In this document: positions 24,337 to 33,643 of the stretch, one piece after another
Numbering within the stretch: the first letter of the stretch is position 1
Layout: each line of letters opens with the position of its first letter
Origin: Pseudomonas sp. MM223
Lineage (GTDB): Bacteria > Pseudomonadota > Gammaproteobacteria > Pseudomonadales > Pseudomonadaceae
Length of the DNA stretch: 64,000 bases
Direction of reading: 5' to 3'
Assembly: GCA_947090765.1 (NCBI GenBank)
Contig: OX352322.1
Span: forward strand, 5,883,001 to 5,947,000
The notes under the pieces: model-generated
Seen by the model: only the letters and a program-made list of their open reading frames with translations
The model's database searches: none
What the model was told of the DNA's origin: nothing
Position numbers and translations under genes: made by a program

Positions 24337-25782
24337 TCAGGCGGTCATTACGGTGACCGACTTGGTGACCAGGTACGGCTCAAGAGCCTCTGGGCCACCT
24401 TCCGAGCCGTAGCCCGAGTCTTTAACACCGCCAAACGGCATTTCAGGAACCGGAGTCGAAGGCTGGTTGATCCAGAGCATGCCCACTTGGAGAGTTTGGG
24501 TAAGAAGGTGAACGTTGCGATATGAACGCGTGAAAGCATAACCGCCCAGGCCGAATGGGAGACGGTTGGCCTCAGCTATCGCTTCCTCAATATGATCGAA
24601 TCCACGTACAGCTGCGATCGGACCAAACGGTTCTTGAGAAAGCACTTCAGCATCCAACGGAACATCTGCTAGAACAGTTGGGGCGAAGAAGTTGCCTGTC
24701 GAGCCGATTCGCTCACCACCAGTCGCTACCGTCGCGCCCGATTTACGTGCGTCTTCAACCAAACCTGCGATTGCCTCTACTCGACGAGCATTCGCTAGAG
24801 GCCCATAGTTAACTCCATCTTCGAGGCCATTACCGATTTTGAGGCCTTCAGCGTATGCGACCATGCCTTTCACAAAGGCATCTTTGATGCTGTTATGCAC
24901 CAAGAATCGTGTCGGGGAGATGCACACCTGACCGGCGTTCCGGAATTTAGAGGCGCTTGCCACCTGGATAGCTAACTCCAAATCGGCATCCTCGGCGATG
25001 ATCACTGGTGCGTGTCCACCCAGCTCCATCGTCGCCCGCTTCATGTGCAGGCCAGCCAGGGCAGCCAACTGTTTACCGATCGCAGTGGAACCGGTGAAGG
25101 TGATTTTGCGGATCACTGGGTGCGCGATAAGGTATTTGGAGATCTGGTCGGGGTTACCGTACACCAGACCGATAACTCCCTTTGGTACACCTGCGTCGGC
25201 AAATGCACGAATCAGTTCGGCTGGTGAACGCGGGGTCTCTTCAGGAGCCTTCACCACGAAAGAGCAACCTGTTGCCAATGCAGCACAGAGCTTACGAACC
25301 ACCTGGTTAACCGGGAAATTCCATGGCGTAAAGGCTGCTACCGGGCCAACTGGCTCCTTTACGACAATTTGGCTAGCGTTGATATTGCGAGGAGGAACTA
25401 CACGACCATAAACGCGACGACCTTCCTCGGCAAACCACTCAATGATATCTGCCGCAGAGTTGACTTCGATACGCGACTCCAGCAATGGTTTGCCCTGCTC
25501 TTGAGTCATGTACCGGGCGATCGTTTCGGCCCGCTCCCGAATGATGGAAGCGGCTTTGCGCATGATGGCAGATCGCTCGTATGCAGGTACATTACGCCAG
25601 ACATCGAATCCAGCCTGTGCCGCATTAACAGCTTGTACAAGGTCACCTTCAGACGCATGGGCAACGGTACCAATTCTCAAACCGGTTGCGGGGCTAACAA
25701 CATCAATAGTTGATCGACCTTCAGCATCACGCCACTCTCCATTGATGAAAAGTTGAGTATCTGGGTACGTCTCATTAATCAT
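24337..25782 (-). CDS. NAD(P)-dependent aldehyde dehydrogenase, succinate-semialdehyde type
   Basis: A 481-residue aldehyde dehydrogenase. It shows the nucleotide-binding [12 protein letters not shown], the catalytic Glu in MELGGHAP, and the catalytic Cys in [11 protein letters not shown]. Its length, [20 protein letters not shown] and C-terminal [12 protein letters not shown] fit GabD-like succinate-semialdehyde or related semialdehyde dehydrogenases. AAGGTGA precedes the ATG. Upstream on the same strand lies a truncated MFS transporter gene, so it may once have ended a transporter-dehydrogenase operon now split by an IS5 element. Confidence 0.9.
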   Translation of the reverse strand: MINETYPDTQLFINGEWRDAEGRSTIDVVSPATGLRIGTVAHASEGDLVQAVNAAQAGFDVWRNVPAYERSAIMRKAASIIRERAETIARYMTQEQGKPLLESRIEVNSAADIIEWFAEEGRRVYGRVVPPRNINASQIVVKEPVGPVAAFTPWNFPVNQVVRKLCAALATGCSFVVKAPEETPRSPAELIRAFADAGVPKGVIGLVYGNPDQISKYLIAHPVIRKITFTGSTAIGKQLAALAGLHMKRATMELGGHAPVIIAEDADLELAIQVASASKFRNAGQVCISPTRFLVHNSIKDAFVKGMVAYAEGLKIGNGLEDGVNYGPLANARRVEAIAGLVEDARKSGATVATGGERIGSTGNFFAPTVLADVPLDAEVLSQEPFGPIAAVRGFDHIEEAIAEANRLPFGLGGYAFTRSYRNVHLLTQTLQVGMLWINQPSTPVPEMPFGGVKDSGYGSEGGPEALEPYLVTKSVTVMTA

Positions 25783-26009
25783 AAATCACCTTTTTAATTG
25801 TTAGCTGAGTGCCTAGACCCTTGCGGTATCATGGCATGTGATTCGCGGTGAATCCGCCTAAAAATACACGGCAATCAAGACAGTTTAAAACTGACTCGCA
25901 GAATCATTAAAACGACTTTTTTTCCTTCATCCAGTCCTTATCATTGCAAAACCAGGTCTACCCTTATCCTAGAGCCAGCCAAGGATTATCAGATCCACGC
26001 AAGCTTTAG

Positions 26010-27200
26010 GGATGGTCTGAAGTAGTCAGGTATTTCTGGCTGACTCCAGCCCTTGCCGATTTCAAAACGGTAATTCGGCTAAAAAACGATCAAATCATCC
26101 CCTCTTTCCGGATTTATAGCCGGCGCGAGCACCTCGCGCCGGCCATTTCCCGCATTACAGACGCACCTCTCCTGCATTCGTCAGCAAATGTCGGCGCGCC
26201 ATCCACAGGTTCGACAGCGCGAACAGTGTCACCAACTGCGCGGTGTTCTTCGCCAGGCCACGCAAGCGTGTCTTCACGTAGCCGAATTGGCGCTTGATCA
26301 CCCGGAACGGGTGCTCGACTTTGGCGCGCACCTGGGCCTTGGATTTCTCGATCTTGCGCTTGGCTTTGTACAGCGCACTGCGCTTACTCAGCTTCTTGTA
26401 CGTACTGCGGCGGGCCGCAATCTGCCAGATCACCTCCCGGCCTTCATGTTCCGGGCGTTTCTCTACGCCGGTGTAACCCGCGTCGGCGCCGACCCTGTTT
26501 TCCTTTCCATGCAGCAGTTTGTCGACCTGGGTAACGTCAGCAACGTTGGCTGCCGTCCCCACCACGCTGTGCACCAGACCTGACTCGGCATCCGCGCCGA
26601 TGTGAGCCTTCATGCCGAAGTAATACTGATTGCCCTTCTTGGTCTGGTGCATTTGCGGGTCACGCTTACCGTCCTTGTTCTTGGTCGAACTCGGCGCATG
26701 GATCAGCGTGGCATCGACGATGGTGCCCTGGCGCAGCGACAGGCCCCGATCGCCCAGGTAACCATTGATCACCGCCAGAATCCCGGCCGCCAACTCGTGC
26801 TTCTCCAGCAGGCGACGGAAATTGAGGATGGTGGTTTCGTCGGGAATACGCTCTAGGTTCAGCCCGGCAAACTGGCGCAAGATTGTGGTCTCGTACAGCG
26901 CCTCCTCCATCGCCGGATCGCTGTAGCCGAACCAGTTCTGCATCAAATGTACGCGCAGCATCGCCATCAGCTGATACGCCGGACGACCACCTTCACCCTT
27001 GGGGTAGTGCGGCTCGATCAGGGCAATCAAACCCTTCCACGGCACCACCTGATCCATCTCGATCAGGAACAACTCTTTGCGGGTCTGCTTGCGCTTGCCG
27101 GCGTACTCGGCGTCGGCGAAGGTCATTTGCTTCATCGGGAAACTCGGGCAACGGGATCGGCGTATTTCACCAGATTCGGGAAGTCTTTTTCAGACCATCC
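26010..27200 (-). mobile_element. IS5-family insertion sequence (first copy)
   Basis: The ends share GGATGGTCTGAA as inverted repeats (26010-26021 and the complement near 27189-27200). The flanks are TTAG on the left and CTAG on the right; both fit the IS5 target YTAR but differ by one base. The element carries one full-length transposase gene. A truncated relative lies at 46675-46951 on the same strand. Confidence 0.85.
26155..27135 (-). CDS. IS5-family transposase
   Basis: A 326-residue DDE transposase. It has the N-terminal MKQMTFADAEYAGKRKQTRK, the first Asp in TIVDATLIHAPSSTKNKDGKRDP, the second in GADAGYTGVEKR, and the Y-(x)2-R-(x)3-E-(x)6-K-type region in KAQVRAKVEHPFRVIKRQFGY. Length and motifs are complete, so it is likely active. 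It is close to the truncated copy at 46675-46887 and more distantly related to the copy at 48499-49479. Confidence 0.94.
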   Translation of the reverse strand: MKQMTFADAEYAGKRKQTRKELFLIEMDQVVPWKGLIALIEPHYPKGEGGRPAYQLMAMLRVHLMQNWFGYSDPAMEEALYETTILRQFAGLNLERIPDETTILNFRRLLEKHELAAGILAVINGYLGDRGLSLRQGTIVDATLIHAPSSTKNKDGKRDPQMHQTKKGNQYYFGMKAHIGADAESGLVHSVVGTAANVADVTQVDKLLHGKENRVGADAGYTGVEKRPEHEGREVIWQIAARRSTYKKLSKRSALYKAKRKIEKSKAQVRAKVEHPFRVIKRQFGYVKTRLRGLAKNTAQLVTLFALSNLWMARRHLLTNAGEVRL

Positions 27201-27299
27201 CTAGTCCCACTGAGCCCTGATAGGCATAACGACTCGCGGCCTAAGCCAATCAGTACATTGCCCAGCAATTGGGGTATTGCGCAGTTGAGGGCCATCCGT

Positions 27300-27330
27300 A
27301 GCCAAGCCCCGTCGAGCTTGGCTGAGGGGC
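27300..27330 (-). terminator. Stem-loop downstream of the MFS remnant
   Basis: AGCCAAG (27300-27306) pairs with CTTGGCT (27317-27323), and an overlapping GCCCC (27306-27310) pairs with GGGGC (27326-27330). It lies about 20 bases past the stop of the MFS remnant on that strand. Confidence 0.5.
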
Positions 27331-27351
27331 TCGCTAGGATTCGGTCTTTAC

Positions 27352-27552
27352 CTATGAGTTTTGGGGCGTAGTTGTGCTGACCTCGGGAGTTCGCTCATTG
27401 TCGGAAGAGTCGACTCGCTTTCTGACTACCAGGGCATATACCGCCGCCGCGATCAATGCGATGCCTGCGCTGATGAGAAATGCCGTCACAAACGAATGCG
27501 TACGGTCCACCACAACCCCTGCGATTTCTCGCAGCAAAACGACCGAACTCAA
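27352..27552 (-). pseudogene. 3' remnant of an MFS transporter
   Basis: Only the last transmembrane helix and tail survive: LREIAGVVVDRTHSFVTAF then a hydrophobic ISAGIALIAAAVYALVV helix and a basic, hydrophilic end (RKRVDSSDNERTPE). This is the usual end of MFS anion/sugar-acid transporters. The first ~400 residues are missing, replaced by the truncated group II intron. The few residues before LREIAG are intron sequence read in this frame. Confidence 0.75.
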
Positions 27553-28567
27553 TTAGCCGTGTCTTCGAGGCGTTCAGGGATAAACCGAACCTGGCCAACC
27601 GTTCCTGCAACTGCACCAGAAACTGCTGAGCCTGCACTTTCGTCCTGAAACCCACCACGCTGTCGTCCGCATAACGCACAATAATTACATCGCCACGGGC
27701 ATGCCGCTGGCGCCACTGCCTTGCCCACAGATCCAGCACGTAGTGAAGATAGATATTCGCCAGCAATGGCGATATCACTGCGCCTTGAGGCGTCCCCTTG
27801 GTTGCAGCAACCCTACGGCCATCTTCCATAACACCCACCTGAAGCCATTTGCAGATAAGCCCGAGCAGGCGCCGGTCTGCAATCCGGTGTCCCAGAAACA
27901 TCAGCATCCATTCATGGTCGATCTCATCGAAGAACGACGTGATATCCGCATCCAATATCCAGTTCACCTTCTGGCCCTTCAGCGCGACCGTCAACGCATC
28001 CAGCGCATCGTGCTGGCTACATCCCGGCCGAAACCCATATGAGAATCCCAGAAAGTCCTCTTCATAAATCGCATTCAGAACGGTAACGACTGCCTGCTGT
28101 ACGATCTTGTCCTCCAGAGAGGCAATGCCCAGCGGACGCTGCCTGCCATCGGCTTTGGGAATGTAGACCCGCCGCGATGGCGTTGCTCGATAGGCTCCAC
28201 CGTGGAGCCTTGCGTGCAAATCAGTTACCCGCAGGAGAAGACCTTCCACGTATTCCCGCCACGACATGCCGTCCACGCCTACCGCTGCATCGCGGCGCAA
28301 AGCATAGAAACTCTGCGCCAATAACTGCGGGGTGATGTGGTGCAGCAAAGCCGTGAACTGCATGCCCTTGTTCCTTCGGGCTGCTTCACGTACACCTTCA
28401 AGTCCCATCGACGCGCAACTGATCCGACTCAGTGTTCGGGGCGCGGGAGGCTTGTTGGTGTTTCCCTTGGCTACGTCCCTTTCCTCCACTATCTCCGCAG
28501 GGCCAGGCCCTTTGTTCGATGGCTTCTCAGGTACTACGGACGTATCCGACTTCTCAGGGGCGTAGAC
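27530..28567 (-). pseudogene. Group II intron reverse transcriptase, C-terminally truncated
   Basis: The frame contains the RT fingers/palm: DAAVGVDGMSWREY, RRVYIPKADGRQRPLGIASLEDKIVQQA, FLGFSYGFRPGCSQHDAL, ILDADITSFFDEIDH, TPQGAVISPLLANIYLHYVLD and the catalytic VRYADDSVVGF. It ends at LIEFGRFAA, where full proteins go on to the maturase (domain X) and often an endonuclease domain. Both are missing, so splicing and retrohoming functions should be lost. The true start is unclear; the open frame continues upstream to 28873 through the intron's RNA domain I region, and no good start codon precedes SDTSVVPEKPSNKG. Confidence 0.85.
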
Positions 28568-28929
28568 AGCAGGGTTTCGGCTTTTGGCCTTTCCTGCTCC
28601 GCCCGGTGCTTGCGCAGCGGGCGCCGCTGAGATCTCCCAGTTTCTGTGCGCAGGACTTCCCGACGTGCACAGGGTCTCCGACCGCGCGGGATCAGAGCAT
28701 GACTGGCGTATAACGCCATGCTCCGTATTGCCTTCTGCTTCGCTTAACAGCATCGGCATCCCGAATTCCTGATTACGCGGCTCAATGGCTGGCCCATCGG
28801 TTTCCCCTGTCAACGCTTCACCCTGCACCTCACGGTGCAGGGTGCATGACTCGGGGCCTGGTTGATTCGCCATTTCTTACCAGTATCGAACTTTCATCGA
28901 CTATCCTCCGCCAGCTTTAACTGGCGCTC
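27530..28929 (-). mobile_element. Truncated group II intron
   Basis: It contains a group II intron reverse transcriptase gene and, 5' of it, a structured non-coding part. That part includes a perfect 11-bp stem (28819-28829 with 28834-28844) capped on this strand by a GUGA tetraloop, and the hairpin GAGCATG...CATGCTC. The 3' end (maturase part, domains V/VI) is lost at the junction with the MFS remnant near 27530-27550. The 5' end abuts the IS66 inverted repeat, so both ends are probably damaged. Confidence 0.8.
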
Positions 28930-29028
28930 TAAGCGTCCGGCGAACTCACCTTCCGAACTCCAGCATTAAGGGCGATGGTGTCCGCGTATTTTTAAGCGGA
29001 CGCGATCACCCTTATCGCCAGGATTTCC

Positions 29029-29334
29029 ATGCGCCAACGAAGCTCTTATCCGAAACCGTTCAAAGCCCAGGTCGTTCAGGAATGCCTGCAACCTGGCGCA
29101 ACCGTGTCCAGTGTCGCCATCAACCACGGCATCCGCAAATGGCTGCCGCTCTATCGAGATCAGCCCGCAGCGGCTTCACTACCAGCTTTCGTCCCGCTAA
29201 AAGCCGCACCTAAACGGCCAGTCGAAGCGTCAGTGATCATCGAGTTGCCCGTGGCCGGGCAAGTGATCACGGTGAAAAGGCCAGCCTCGGATCCCGAGGG
29301 TTGTGCGCAATTTATTCGGGCTTTCGCTCAATGA
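29029..29334 (+). CDS. tnpA: IS66 accessory protein TnpA
   Basis: A 101-residue protein with an N-terminal helix-turn-helix (YPKPFKAQVVQECLQPGATVSSVAINHGI) and a C-terminal segment VIIELPVAGQVITVKRPASDPEG, typical of IS66 TnpA. It appears slightly shorter than many homologues in the middle (IRKWLPLYRD). Its stop overlaps the tnpB start by 4 bases. Confidence 0.88.
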   Translation: MRQRSSYPKPFKAQVVQECLQPGATVSSVAINHGIRKWLPLYRDQPAAASLPAFVPLKAAPKRPVEASVIIELPVAGQVITVKRPASDPEGCAQFIRAFAQ

Positions 29335-29666
29335 TCCGCATCGATGCCATCTGGCTGGCCACCGAGCCGATGGACATGCGCGCTGGCACCGAGACAGCAT
29401 TAGCTCGGGTGATTGCGGTGTTCGGTGCGGCGAAGCCGCACTGCGCTTATCTGTTCGCCAATCGCCGGGCTAACCGGATGAAAGTGCTGGTGCACGATGG
29501 CGTCGGTGTCTGGCTGGCAGCGCGTCGACTGAACCAAGGCAAGTTCCACTGGCCCGGCATTCGCCACGGCTGCGAGGTCGAACTCGACAGCGAACAACTC
29601 CAGGCGTTGGTGCTGGGCCTGCCCTGGCAGCGCGTCGGTGCAGGCGGTGTGATTAGCATGCTGTAA
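29331..29666 (+). CDS. tnpB: IS66 accessory protein TnpB
   Basis: A 111-residue IS66 Orf2 protein: MIRIDAIWLATEPMDMRAGT, RANRMKVLVHDGVGVWL, and KFHWPGI. The start at 29331 overlaps the tnpA stop (ATGA), the usual translational coupling. It is needed for IS66 transposition; its mechanism is poorly known. Confidence 0.93.
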   Translation: MIRIDAIWLATEPMDMRAGTETALARVIAVFGAAKPHCAYLFANRRANRMKVLVHDGVGVWLAARRLNQGKFHWPGIRHGCEVELDSEQLQALVLGLPWQRVGAGGVISML

Positions 29667-29729
29667 ACGCCGGCCATTTGGCCGGTCTACTTGTCGTCGC
29701 CCCGCGTCTGCTCTGGCACAATCGGCGGC

Positions 29730-31265
29730 ATGACTTTCTCGCCCAACCTCGACCAGATGACCCCGGAACAGCTTCGTGCCTTGGCGGCACAGGCGTTGCA
29801 ATTGCAATCCCAGGTCGAGGCGATGAGCAGGAAGATTCAGAACGATGAAATCCTCATCGAACAGTTCAAGTTCGAAATCGCCCTGCTCAAACGGCACAAG
29901 TTTGCCAAGCGCAGCGAGCAAATCAGCCCGGCGCAAAGCAGCTTGCTGGATGACCTGCTCGACACAGACCTTGAAGCTATCGAGGCAGAGCTAAAACAGC
30001 TTCTTCCCGCTTCGTCACAGGCCGGGTCGCGGCAATCGCCCAAGCGTGCGCCATTGCCGCCGCAGTTTCCGCGCACTGTGATTCGTCACGAACCCGAAAA
30101 CACTCAGTGCGCCTGTGGCTGCCAGCTTCAGCGCATTGGCGAAGATGTCAGCGAGAAGCTGGATTACACGCCGGGCGTGTTTACCGTCGAGCAACATGTG
30201 CGGGGCAAATGGGCCTGTCGCCAGTGCGAAACCCTGATCCAGGCACCGGTGCCAGCCCAGGTTATCGACAAAGGTATCCCGACCGCAGGTTTGTTGGCCC
30301 ACATGATGGTGGCCAAGTTTGCCGATCACTTGCCGCTGTACCGGCAGGAGAAAATCTTTGGCCGCGCCGGGCTGGCAATTGCTCGCTCGACCCTGGCGCA
30401 GTGGGTCGGACAAACCGGCGTGCGGCTTCAGCCGCTGGTCGATGCACTGCGTGAAGCCGTGCTGAACCAGGGCGTGATCCACGCTGATGAGACACCGGTG
30501 CAAATGCTTGCGCCAGGCGAGAAGAAAACCCACCGGGCCTATGTCTGGGCGTACAGCACGACGCCGTTTTCAGGGCTCAAAGCGGTGGTTTACGACTTCA
30601 GCCCAAGCCGTGCTGGCGAACATGCGCGCAACTTCCTGGGAGACTGGAACGGCAAGCTGGTCTGCGACGACTTCGCTGGCTACAAAGCCGGTTTCGAACA
30701 AGGCATCACTGAAATCGGCTGCATGGCCCACGCCCGACGCAAGTTTTTCGATCTGCACGTGGCGAACAAAAGTCAGTTGGCTGAACAAGCGCTGCACTCA
30801 ATCAGCGGCTTGTACGAGGTCGAGCGCCAAGCGCGGGACATGAGTGATGAAGATCGTTGGCGAATACGTCAGGAAATGGCGGTGCCGATCATCAAAACAT
30901 TGCATGACTGGATGCTGGCCCAGCGCGATTCGGTGCCCAACGGATCAGCCACGGCCAAAGCCCTCGATTACAGCCTGAAACGCTGGGTAGCGCTGACGCG
31001 CTACCTGGACGATGGGGGTGTGCCCATCGACAACAACCAGGTCGAGAACCAGATACGGCCCTGGGCGCTCGGACGCTCGAACTGGTTGTTTGCCGGGTCG
31101 CTGCGCAGTGGCAAACGGGCGGCTGCCATCATGAGTTTGATCCAGTCAGCACGCATGAATGGACATGATCCGTATGCCTACCTCAAAGATGTGCTGATGC
31201 GGCTGCCGACGCAACGAGCCAGTGAGATCGGGCAGCTGCTACCGCATCAGTGGATGCCAGCCTGA
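29730..31265 (+). CDS. tnpC: IS66-family transposase TnpC
   Basis: A 511-residue transposase. It has an N-terminal leucine-rich coiled coil (residues ~15-60), a zinc-finger-like CACGCQL...CRQCETLI, and then the DDE catalytic domain (IHADETPVQ, VCDDFAGYKAG, IDNNQVENQIRP). The C-terminal domain (LPHQWMPA) is present. I took the ATG at 29730, which matches family length; 29691 would add 13 residues lying in the intergenic stretch. No frameshift seen, so the element looks intact. Confidence 0.94.
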   Translation: MTFSPNLDQMTPEQLRALAAQALQLQSQVEAMSRKIQNDEILIEQFKFEIALLKRHKFAKRSEQISPAQSSLLDDLLDTDLEAIEAELKQLLPASSQAGSRQSPKRAPLPPQFPRTVIRHEPENTQCACGCQLQRIGEDVSEKLDYTPGVFTVEQHVRGKWACRQCETLIQAPVPAQVIDKGIPTAGLLAHMMVAKFADHLPLYRQEKIFGRAGLAIARSTLAQWVGQTGVRLQPLVDALREAVLNQGVIHADETPVQMLAPGEKKTHRAYVWAYSTTPFSGLKAVVYDFSPSRAGEHARNFLGDWNGKLVCDDFAGYKAGFEQGITEIGCMAHARRKFFDLHVANKSQLAEQALHSISGLYEVERQARDMSDEDRWRIRQEMAVPIIKTLHDWMLAQRDSVPNGSATAKALDYSLKRWVALTRYLDDGGVPIDNNQVENQIRPWALGRSNWLFAGSLRSGKRAAAIMSLIQSARMNGHDPYAYLKDVLMRLPTQRASEIGQLLPHQWMPA

Positions 31266-31296
31266 CTTACGCAAGGTGAGTTCGCCGGACGCTTAC

Positions 31297-31615
<319 letters not shown>

Positions 31616-31618
31616 ATC

Positions 31619-31855
31619 ACCTGTTTCTTCGGGGGTTGCCTTGCGCATGAATGGTGCCGGCCAGCGACAGCATTGACAGGCACAGCGCGTTCAGGGTTAC
31701 GGACGATCTTGCAGGCATAGTCGGGGATCCAGGCAGGTCGTTCGACAGTAGCAGCAACGCGCCGACGCTCAGGATGGCTCTTGGGAGGAGCGACCTTAAC
31801 AATCGCCTAGCTTGCGTATGGGTGTGTTTCAGCCATGCGGCTGGACAAACGCAAC
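31619..31855. other. Truncated remnant or spacer
   Basis: On the minus strand this stretch can encode a hydrophobic start-like segment (NALCLSMLSLAGTIHAQG), similar to a signal peptide, which runs straight into the IS3 remnant. It may be the beginning of a gene for an exported protein cut off by the IS. Too little remains to identify. Confidence 0.3.
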
Positions 31856-31888
31856 GCGCCATGCTGAAGCCGGGCTTCAGCATGGCGC
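31856..31888 (-). terminator. Strong terminator of the amidase gene
   Basis: GCGCCATGCTGAAGCC (31856-31871) and its exact complement (31873-31888) form a 16-bp stem 18 bases past the amidase stop. There is only a weak T-rich tail on that strand, but the stem is exceptionally stable. Confidence 0.75.
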
Positions 31889-31905
31889 GGGTCACACCCG
31901 GGCGG

Positions 31906-32595
31906 TCAACGTTTGCCAATGCTGGCCAGGTAATCCAGGCAGCTGTCGACGGTTTCCACGTCGGCGAACTTGGCATCGATGTCGAACAGGTTCCAGGCCA
32001 CCGCGCCCGGCACCCGGTCGCCGATGCACTCTTTCACGGCGATGGTGCGGAAGCCTTCGGCCAGGCCGTCGCACAGGGTGGTACGCACGCAAGCCGAGGC
32101 CGTCACGCCGGTCACCAGGATGGTGTCGACCCCGGCCGAGCGCAGGTACCCGGCCAGCGAGGTGCCGCTGAACGAACTGGCGCGCTTCTTCACCAGTACG
32201 AACTCGCCATCGACCGGAGCGATGCGCGAGTCGATCGCCCAGAGGTTCTCGTCGGCCTGGTTGACCACGTCCACCGGGATCTTGTTGTGCCACTGGCCCA
32301 TGTCGGTGTTGGGGTCCTGGCGGTCGGTGTTCTGGTAGCAGGTGGTGACGTGAACGATCGGGAAGTGGTTGGCGCGGAACACCTTCATCAGGCGCTGTAC
32401 GCCGGGGATGATCTCGTCATCGATCTTTTCGCAGGTGAACGGGTTGCCTGGGCGGGTCCAGGCGTTGGCCAGGTCGACGTTGATCAGCGCCGGGCGCTTG
32501 CCAAAGCCGATACGGCGCTGGAAGCCACGCTCCTTGTAGAGCTTGGTCGATTCTTCAAAGGCCCGTTCGAGCATGGTCATCAGGTCTTGCGACAT
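31906..32595 (-). CDS. N-carbamoylsarcosine amidase-like isochorismatase-family hydrolase
   Basis: A 229-residue cysteine hydrolase of the isochorismatase/N-carbamoylsarcosine amidohydrolase family. The expected catalytic triad is visible: Asp41 (LINVDLANAW), Lys136/137 (VLVKKRASSF) and Cys169 (TGVTASACVRTT), with the cis-peptide motif before the Cys. It should hydrolyse N-carbamoylsarcosine to sarcosine, CO2 and ammonia, the last step of the creatinine/N-methylhydantoin route. The start at 32595 has GGGGAG; longer open frames are antisense of the LysR gene. It is divergent from the LysR regulator and near hyuA/hyuB. Confidence 0.85.
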   Translation of the reverse strand: MSQDLMTMLERAFEESTKLYKERGFQRRIGFGKRPALINVDLANAWTRPGNPFTCEKIDDEIIPGVQRLMKVFRANHFPIVHVTTCYQNTDRQDPNTDMGQWHNKIPVDVVNQADENLWAIDSRIAPVDGEFVLVKKRASSFSGTSLAGYLRSAGVDTILVTGVTASACVRTTLCDGLAEGFRTIAVKECIGDRVPGAVAWNLFDIDAKFADVETVDSCLDYLASIGKR

Positions 32596-32719
32596 AGTGA
32601 ATCTCCCCAGTGGGTCGTTGTGAGCGGTTCGGCAAGGAAGGTTTGCCTTGACCTGGAACTCACGATAATCTGCACCACTGATGACATCCAATTCATTATT
32701 GGCGAGCATTGATACCAAA

Positions 32720-33643
32720 ATGAGCATCAATATCCGCTTCGATCTCAAGCAGATGAAAGCCTTCGTCTGCGTCGCGCAGCTGCTGCATTTCAAGCGCGCC
32801 GCCGATGCCCTGTTCATCACCCAGCCGGCTTTGAGCCGCCTGATCAAGGCGCTGGAAAGCGAGCTGGGAGCGGAGTTGTTCATGCGCACCACGCGCCATG
32901 TGGCGCTGACCGAGGCCGGTCGGCTGTTCCTGCAGGAATGCCAGCAGGTGTTCCGCCATATCGAACGCGGTATCGACCTAGCGCGTAGCGCCGCGGCGGG
33001 GGACATCGGCCACCTGACCGTGGCCTACAACGACTTCGCCATCAACGGCGCGCTGCCGGGCATCCTCGAGCGCTTCAAGGACCTGCACCCGGATGTGACC
33101 GTGGAGTTGTTGTACATGCCCTCCCACGAGCAGTACAAGGCGATCCGCGATTGCCTGATCGACGTGGGGTTCCTGCTGGGGCCGATGACCGAGCCGGACA
33201 TCGCCTCATTGCCGGTGAACCAGGAACGCATGGTGGCAATTCTACCGTCACGGCACCCGCTGGCCGGACAGGCCACTTTGCGCATTGAACAGTTGCGCGA
33301 CGAGCGCTTCATCTTCGGTGCGCCCAGTGGCTGGAGTCTGTTCCGCGACCAGGCGTTCCAGTTGTGCCAGCGGGCCGGTTTCAGCCCGAACATCCACCAA
33401 GAGGCCACCACCAGCATTGGTATTTTAGGGCTGGTGGCGGCCAACATGGGGGTTTCGCTGTATTCGGAATGCGCCTACCGGATCCAGCGCGAAGGCGTGG
33501 TCATCGTGCCGCTGCAGGACGAGCATGCCCAGGTGCAGACCATCGCCGCGTGGAACGAGGAATACCAGAGCCCTACCGCCGCGCGTTTCAAAGCCCTGCT
33601 AGGGCACCGGCTGCGGAGCTTCACGCCTGATCTGATGGCGTAA
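32720..33643 (+). CDS. LysR-family transcriptional regulator
   Basis: A 307-residue LysR regulator. Its N-terminal winged helix is FDLKQMKAFVCVAQLLHFKRAADALFITQPALSRLIKALE. The effector-binding domain (from about residue 90, IGHLTVAYNDFAINGALPGIL) has the usual two subdomains. It is divergent from the N-carbamoylsarcosine amidase gene with a 124-base spacer, the classic arrangement for a pathway activator responding to a substrate. The start at 32720 gives the usual distance to the HTH; 32681 is possible. The 3' end overlaps the convergent NCS1 gene by 23 bases. Confidence 0.92.
   Translation: MSINIRFDLKQMKAFVCVAQLLHFKRAADALFITQPALSRLIKALESELGAELFMRTTRHVALTEAGRLFLQECQQVFRHIERGIDLARSAAAGDIGHLTVAYNDFAINGALPGILERFKDLHPDVTVELLYMPSHEQYKAIRDCLIDVGFLLGPMTEPDIASLPVNQERMVAILPSRHPLAGQATLRIEQLRDERFIFGAPSGWSLFRDQAFQLCQRAGFSPNIHQEATTSIGILGLVAANMGVSLYSECAYRIQREGVVIVPLQDEHAQVQTIAAWNEEYQSPTAARFKALLGHRLRSFTPDLMA

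Larger units (their letters stand above)
28930..31295 (+). mobile_element. IS66-family insertion sequence, complete
   Basis: Inverted repeats of 23 bases (28930-28952 and 31273-31295; TAAGCGTCCGGCGAACTCAC...) bound three genes tnpA, tnpB and tnpC in the usual order. No 8-bp target duplication is visible in the flanks, consistent with later deletions next to it. Confidence 0.92.

Noticed and set aside
31651..32712. Long plus-strand open frame opposite the N-carbamoylsarcosine amidase gene
   Set aside because: It is the antisense of a gene with clear catalytic motifs; the His/Val-rich, low-diversity translation is typical of high-GC shadow frames.
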